Of a stretch of 64,000 bases of DNA, positions 57,952-64,000 are shown piece after piece. The notes beneath the pieces are model-generated. The model was not told the origin of the DNA, did not search any database, and saw only the letters and a program-made list of their open reading frames with translations. The first letter of the stretch is position 1, and each line of letters begins with the position of its first letter. This stretch comes from Pseudovirgaria hyperparasitica (Eukaryota > Ascomycota > Dothideomycetes > Acrospermales > Acrospermaceae): positions 1,336,133-1,400,132 of the forward strand of contig NW_022985553.1 in assembly GCF_010093815.1 (NCBI RefSeq), written 5' to 3'. The translations under genes were made by a program, and so were the position numbers.

Positions 57952-59030
57952 ATGTCTGCAGATTTTTGGGCCGGCTACATAAGCGGGGCCATAGGCATTC
58001 TCATCGGCAACCCTCTCGACCTCATAAAGACCCGTTTGCAAGCAGGCCAGCCGACGCCTGTATCGCCGCCATCAGGTCCATCAGGACCTGTGTCAGGACA
58101 AGTCACATGGCGGACGCAATTCGACAGAGCAGGGACATTAGTACGAGGTACGAGCATGTATATTGCCGACTCCCTTGATATTCCATCAACAAGCGTAGAT
58201 TGTGTTCTTATATTTCTCGTTCTGTGTACACAGGAGCATCAGCACCAATCATTGGCTACGGCGCCCTCAACGCGCTTCTATTTGTGTCCTACAACCGCAC
58301 ACTATCCGTCCTGACATCGACACCATACCCACCAGTAGCAGCACCGTCCGCGGAACCAGCCCAGCTACCAGCGCTATGGAAGATCTACACTGCCGGCTGC
58401 GTCGCCGGATTCGCAACCTTCGTCGTCTCTGCGCCAACCGAGCTGATCAAATGCCGTGCCCAGGTGCTCTCCTCGCCCAACACAGGGGGCAACAGCACCG
58501 GCATCTCAACAACGACTCCACCCAGCAGCTACGCCATAACCCGCGCCATCCTCCGCACACACGGAATCCGCGGCCTCTACCACGGCGGTCAAATCACCTC
58601 CCTCCGTGACGCTATCGGATACGGCTTCTACTTCCTGTCCTACGAGTACACCCGCTCTGCTCTATCCTCGCCTACTACTGACACCCCCCGGATGGAAGGC
58701 TTGAAAGTGCTGCTTTGCGGTGGGTTTGCTGGGATAGTGACGTGGGCGAGCATTTTCCCGTTGGATGTGATCAAGACGAGAGTGCAGACGCAGGTGATGA
58801 TGGCGGGGGCGGCTACGGGTCCAGTGGATGGCGGCGAGAGAGGGCCGCTGCTTGCTAGGGCGAATCGAAGGAGGATGTCGACGCTGGCGGTGGCCCGGCA
58901 TGCCTATGAGACGGAAGGCGTGAGGGTGTTTTTCCGCGGTCTGGGAGTCTGTAGTGTTAGGGCTTTTGTTGTCAATGCTGTGCAATGGGCCATGTATGAA
59001 TGGGTCATGAAGTTGATGAAACAGGACTGA
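57952..59030 (+). CDS. SLC25 mitochondrial carrier
   Basis: Two exons, 57952-58147 and 58234-59030, give 330 residues. The three carrier repeats each have the Px[D/E]xx[K/R] signature: NPLDLIKTRLQ near residue 20, APTELIKCRAQ near residue 145 and FPLDVIKTRVQ near residue 250; RGLYHGG and RVFFRGLGV are the matching glycine segments. Intron 1 splits the codon before ASAPIIGYGALNALLF. The R-G-A-x-x-P-I-x-G helix and overall look suggest the amino-acid/carnitine-carrier group, but the transported substrate cannot be fixed from motifs alone. It should lie in the inner mitochondrial membrane. Confidence 0.92.
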
Positions 59031-59811
59031 GACTGGACGGACCAGGAACAAGAAATAGAGAAAACAACGATAGAGCGGACACTCGCCAGTCCATCGCACA
59101 TATACAGTGGAATAATAGCACCTCCTGTACACATCAGTTTCGCTGTCAAGTCATACTTGACAGCCAAAGGTGATCGCGCAACGTATAACGAGCGTAAAGG
59201 GATCAGACCAAAAAGAGTGGTATCTGCACACGCAACGTAATGCACACTGACTCACCTTGCAAATACCTCACATCACATAACGGCCCCTACGCTCCTGTAG
59301 AATAAATCACCCGACCCGTGCCATTTGGTCCACGCACCAGACGTCGTCCGTATATCCATCATTCCATTTTCTCAATCTGTCCCTAGCGTCCTATTACAAA
59401 GCAAAGAAATTTTGCAGTCCAACCAACGATCCCGCCTGCGACATGCAAGAGCATTTCGTTCGATCTCCCGTACTTTAGCCAGATGCTTACAATCCATTTC
59501 GTGTCTAGTTCCACCGTGCACTACGCGAAAGCGATAGCTTTTGGGTGATGATAGCGCCATTGAGACCACCCATTCATGCCAGAGGCCCAAAGGAGATCCA
59601 CTCTTTACGACTTTGCAGTCGGATACGCTAAGCGATTCTTGAGATGAAAACAGGTTTTAGGAAAGGAAATAAAGAAAATCCAACAAAGCGCTTTTGAAAT
59701 CAGACATTGTGGACGACAAGGTCCAGTCAATAATTGGCGGCCTGGGTGGCTCTGAAGCATTCGGAAAATGCCCAGAATCTCGACCGAGCGAGCTAGCACA
59801 GAACGTGGGTC
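59031..59811. other. Convergent 3' flanks
   Basis: About 780 bases between the SLC25 and RRM genes. No gene recognised. Confidence 0.5.
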
Positions 59812-61732
59812 TCACATAATCTGATCCTGAGTAAGGCCAGCGGTTGACTCGGTGCCTTCCATGGCGTCACCGTTACCAGCAACATTGCTGTAGCGAACGA
59901 ACGAAAGACCAAGAGGGCGACCACCGTACTGGTATCCGGTGAATTTGGCTATTGTGACGAATTAGCCTCGCAACATCTCTTTCTGACAGGGGGATTTTCT
60001 TACAGATGGCGGTTTCAGCATTCTCCGTGGAATCGAACTCCACTACACCGGTGCCACGTGAGCGACCACTGCCCTCGTACTGGATTTCAGCGCGCTCGAC
60101 TTTGCCGATCGTAGTGAATAGTTCAACCAGGTCCTCGTTGCTGGTAGACCAAGGAAGCTGCAAGAAATTAGTCTGTATCAAATAAAAGAGCCATGATGAT
60201 GCCTCTTACATTTCGGACGAAGATAAGCGGGCCAGGCTCTCCGTTGGGGCCAGCGAAGTCAGTGAAAGGGTTCGGTGGGTTGGAAGGTCCTGCACCGTAG
60301 CTAGAACCACCAGGAGCACCCCCGTAGCCACCAGCACCACCTCCGTAGCCGCCACGGCCTCCACCAAAGCCCGACCCACCGTCGTAACCTCCACGGCCTC
60401 CTCCGAAGCCTCCACGGCCGCCAAAGCCACCGCGGCCCCCTCCGAAACCTCCGCCGAAACCTCCACGGGCACCAAAGCCTCCGCGGCCGCCAAAGCCACC
60501 GCCAGAGCCGGCAAATCGATCTTCTCGAACCTCGAGTTGTCTACCTTGCCAATCGTAGCCATTGAACTGAGCAATCGCTGCTTGGGCGTCCTCGACAGTC
60601 TCAAATGCGACGATACCAGTTCCCTTTGGACGGCCGTCGGGCGTCATATGGACGTCGGCTCGAATAACGCCTCCGGTGTTTGCTAAAAGAAAACATGGTC
60701 AGACATGATCAGAGAGCCTGGATAGGCCACAATACACTCACCTGCCTGGCGAAACAGGTCTTTCAGGTCTTGCCACCCAGCATTGTAGGGAAGCTAGGCA
60801 ATGTTAGTTCGTGTTCAAAGCTATGAGTTCAACTGTGATGGCAATGTGTCCTACGTTGGAGATGTAGATCTGGCGAGCGCCACCAGGTGGGCCACCGCTA
60901 GGAGGGCCTCCATAGCCACCGCCTCCACCTCCGTAGCCGCCACGGCCCATTCCACCGTCCATACCACCGCGGCTAGGTGCAGAAAAGCGAGGCTCTGGCT
61001 CGCGGTCCTAATTCAACAATGTCAATACGTGATATGAACTACAAGTCGATTGAAATGTGGGCTGACCTCGCGAACGTAGACTAGACGCCCCATCAAGTTC
61101 TGGTTCGACAAAGTGTTGACCGCCTGTTGCGCTTGGTCACGAGTAGCATACTCGACAATACTGAGCAATATTCATTAGCAAAGGCATTACGCAAGGACGA
61201 TTGTCATAAACTTACCCACATCCCTATAACACCCACGGACAGAGTCCAATCCGTCAACCAATATTCTCAAATGTACGCAAACCAAGGAACCAATTGCATC
61301 AGCAGCCCACCTTAGACATTCCATTCGGAAGAAGTAGCACATCGGCGTAGATGACTTCGCCAGCTACATACTACAATCAGCAGATATTACGGTCCACTTA
61401 ACAATCGACTGACCTTGGCGCATGAAGTCTTTGAGATGATGCCATTTGACATCATAACTCAAGTTTCCGACATAGACACGACGGTCCTGTTGAGAGTTCT
61501 CTTTGACGTTGGCCATCATATTGTCCTTGCTGGCTGGTCCACTAGCACCACTAGACCCAGCCCGGTATGAGTTCGAATTGTGGCCTCCACCTGCACCTCC
61601 AGGGGAACGACGGCGAGTCTCACGGGATCTGTCGCGAGGAGAGTAGGAGCGGCGTTCGCGACGTGGGGAACGAGATCGGCCTCGTGGAGATCGGTTACGC
61701 TGTGAGTAATTAACGTCGTGGTCTTCCTGCAT
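59812..61732 (-). CDS. Three-RRM Gbp2/Hrb1-like mRNA-binding protein
   Basis: Nine exons, 61732-61414, 61363-61311, 61216-61223 (8 nt), 61160-61067, 61007-60855, 60793-60742, 60682-60210, 60157-60004 and 59948-59812, sum to 1443 nt, 480 residues. An N-terminal Arg/Ser-rich segment (RSPRGRSRSPRRERRS) precedes RRM1 (RRVYVGNLSYDV; KGCGIVEYAT), RRM2 (RQIYISNLPYNA; KGTGIVAFET), a long Gly-Arg-Phe-rich RGG-type linker and RRM3 (PLIFVRNLPWST; RGTGVVEFDS). This order matches yeast Gbp2/Hrb1, shuttling poly(A)-RNA-binding proteins linked to TREX and mRNA quality control. RRM1 is split by the 8-nt microexon. The start is the first ATG after stops; a 5' untranslated intron is likely. Confidence 0.88.
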
Positions 61733-62471
61733 GGTTGAGTTGAAATGGCGTGCGATTGCGGATGTGGAGGTGATGGAAATGAGTAGTCGTGGTTGACTGC
61801 AAAAGCTGCAGAGATGCAAGGCTGAAGTTCTGCGTGCAAAGGTTCGCTAGACCAAGGATAGATTGATGCCTGAGGCAACAGGAACTCCGCTTGAGACAAA
61901 CAGCTCGCGCCACCAGTATCGCAGGGCATAGCCGGGTGAAAGTGGGGCATGGAACAGGGAGGAGTAATTGTACTTACTTCGCGTGGGCGATAAGAGTCTC
62001 CGGAGGAATCTATTGTGAAAAGCTCGGTGAGTATAATAAAGCAAGATGCGTTGGGAAGAGTAATGGAGGGGAAGTCGGATGGGAAAAATCAAAAGTTGTC
62101 AGGGCTGAAAGACAGCGGGTGGACAAGACGGAGATCAAATCGGCTTGGGCACAGCAGGTTGTAGAGGAACTAGCCTAGCCGTAGCTGACTGGTGCGGTGG
62201 GGGGAGACAGGAAACAGACAGAAGGCAAAAAGGGCAGACAAAGGACGGGCGCGGCGGGTGCACGTCTGATCTGATGCAGAGGGAGGTGGGATGATGAGGT
62301 GGAAGTGGAGATTTGAACAGGAGGCGCTTACCCATTGCAGTGGAAGACGAGTGGTCGATTTCGGGGGGTGGAGGTAAGGGGTGTGTCTGTGTGTGTGTCT
62401 GTGTGTGTGTGTGTATGTGTGTATGTGGGCGTGTGTGTATGCGTGTGCGTATGCGTGCGCGTGGGTGGGTT

Positions 62472-62504
<33 letters not shown>

Positions 62505-63990
62505 GTAGGTAGGTTTCAGCAAGCCGTCTGGTCTGCAAAAAGTAGTAGTCGTCAGTAGTAGTCGCTTCAGCTTCTTTGTTGCGTAGGAGTAGTGACAGGC
62601 TGACTGGCTGGCTAGTACTCACCTCGACAGGGATGGATGCGCTCTTCAATCGTTGCTGTGAAGGCTCAGACCTGTCAGCGATCAAGTCGCGAAAAAAGAG
62701 GTCGCTACTGCGGAGACGCTGGCAGAGACACGAGGGACATACTAAAGCGAGGTAATTGATTGTGATCGCTGGTTACAAGTCCTCGCGTATCAGCAAGTCC
62801 GAAGTGCCCGTCAACTACGATAAGTTAGAAGCTTGTCTGACAATCAGGCATCCAGCTGTGGTCCTGTTAGGAAACGTCCGAGGAATCCTGATGCGAGCAT
62901 GAAGAAATCCCTGGTTCGCGAACGGTATCGAGGTAGGCGTATGCGGGTTACGCCAAGAGTGCGACTGCGTGTCACAACTGCAGGTGGTAAAGGATCGTGT
63001 TTGATGACAAAACGATATCCATGACAGCCCGCCGGCTGCACCAATGAAGATAGTCGCTATGCGGGCCGAGAAGGGCAACCGGCTCGGTGTGCGTGTATCA
63101 AGCAGCTTGTGTGAAAAGATACTGCAGCAAGCTACACTTGAAGAAGGTTGAAACAGGATTCAAATCGTCCAGGTCGAAGGGATTGGCCTTGAATCCCATG
63201 ATTGTGTCCGGGGTTGGATGTGGGGAAAAGAAAAATAACTTACGCGGAAGAGAGCGGTGCAAAATCTCGAATGCAGTCAGGCAAACGGAAAATAGCTTGA
63301 TGGCTTGCTTCTTGGGCGATTGAAACAAAGGTTCAACCAAGTGTGAGATTTGCGGGAAAAGAAGTGTGTGATTGATTGTGTGCAGCGGTGACGGAGGGTG
63401 GTGGTGGTGGTGGTGGTAGTGGTAGTGGTAGTAAGGCAAGGTAGGATTAGTAGCAGTGAGGTAGTAAGTAGGTAATTAGTGCAGCTGCCTAATACCTGTG
63501 AGTGGTGGTGGAGTTTGGTTTTTTTCTTTCGGGAAGGCGCGTCAACATGTCGCTGAACCCGTGAAGTTGTGAAGCGACAAAAAGACCCCGAGAGCGCGAG
63601 AAAGCCAAGCGCGGTCAGTGGTCCAAGCTTCTCTTCCGCCGGTTGATGCTTCCTTCTCAGGAGTGGTGCTTCATGCTTCCTTCCTCTTTGCCTTATCATC
63701 GTCTTGGGCCTCCTCGTGTTCTCTCTCACCTGTCAACATCACTCCAGAAGAAACAGTCACCATTATCATAATTACATCCATACTTCAAGAACTCTTTAGC
63801 GAACTTGAACACATTACCCCACCGAGCACGAGACGAGTATCTTACTGTCTTTGAGAGTTTAGTTGTAAATGCAAAAGTAAAAAAGTACTCTCAGCTCGGT
63901 CCAAGCCCCACCACTACTAGCATCCAACTTGTAAACTTGCCTGTAAGCTGCCGGCATGGTGTTGCGCCGGCGCATCCTCTCTGCAGCTGG
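61733..63990. other. Upstream flank, no supported gene
   Basis: About 2.2 kb rich in low-complexity sequence: purine/pyrimidine tracts, the GT array at 62380-62514, and a GGT/ACC run near 63403-63430. A minus-strand start MGFKANPFDLDDLNP at about 63200 and a plus-strand ATG at 63957 that runs off the window could each be the first exon of a gene, but I cannot extend either. Confidence 0.4.
62380..62514 (+). repeat. (GT)n dinucleotide microsatellite
   Basis: An imperfect GT array interrupted by GTAT and GGGT units, with a GTAG tail; the minus strand reads (CA)n and yields spurious Thr-His frames. Confidence 0.93.
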
Positions 63991-64000
63991 TGTGCATGTC

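Noticed and set aside
60206-60604. Ala/Val-rich frame in the RRM gene
   Set aside because: It is the Gly-Arg repeat linker read in the wrong frame.
62170-62685. Thr-His repeat frames
   Set aside because: Translation of the CA strand of the GT microsatellite.
63098-63439. His-rich start and MGFKANPFDLDDLNP frame
   Set aside because: The His run is a GGT microsatellite shadow; the MGFKANPF segment could be a first exon but I could not find a matching second exon.
63957-64000. Possible start of a plus-strand gene at the right edge
   Set aside because: Only fourteen codons before the window ends; cannot be assessed.

Overview
The window looks like nuclear DNA of a filamentous ascomycete, most likely a Dothideomycete of the Pleosporales type (inference). 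Genes are interrupted by short GT-AG introns of about 50-90 nt, coding DNA is GC-balanced while some gene-poor blocks are AT-rich and TpA-rich as after repeat-induced point mutation, and the families present (DUF6594, Fung_rhodopsin, AsaB/CTB9-like hydroxylase, NB-ARC/TPR STAND protein, BBE-like FAD oxidases) are typical of that group. All exon models were read by eye; nearly all add up to a whole number of codons.

Layout. 1-13 kb is a sparse accessory region with two DUF6594 membrane proteins, a two-domain DUF427 protein, two retropepsin-fold ORFs, a complete-looking 462-bp hAT-type MITE with 8-bp target duplication (10461-10938), an AT-rich relic and a CAGA microsatellite spanning an assembly gap. 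14-25 kb is a conserved-looking block: two paralogous patatin-like genes (one with the GxSxG nucleophile motif, one with GTGTG), a Ser-rich hypothetical gene between them, a MOSC-domain protein and a CinA-C protein.

26-49 kb reads as a secondary-metabolism gene cluster without a PKS, NRPS or DMATS gene: EthD protein, BBE-like oxidase, cytochrome P450, second BBE-like oxidase, rhodopsin-like seven-helix membrane protein, second EthD protein, short-chain dehydrogenase, a UbiA-superfamily membrane protein resembling UbiA-type terpene cyclases or prenyltransferases, an AsaB/CTB9-like hydroxylase/desaturase in five exons, a membrane protein of unknown function, and an amidase that appears to carry a frame slip. 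The only plausible scaffold-forming enzyme is the UbiA protein, so a terpenoid or prenylated product is the most economical guess; the product is unknown. This is the best candidate for an undescribed system here. A NB-ARC/TPR NLR (50.8-54.1 kb) follows directly.

55-62 kb returns to housekeeping genes: a 768-residue NYN-domain (PIN-like nuclease) protein, an SLC25 mitochondrial carrier and a three-RRM Gbp2/Hrb1-like mRNA-binding protein whose first RRM is encoded across an 8-nt microexon. The last 2 kb hold a GT microsatellite and no gene that I can support. Five gene families occur as pairs in the window (DUF6594, retropepsin-like, patatin, BBE-like, EthD), which is unusual for a RIP-competent genome if RIP is active.
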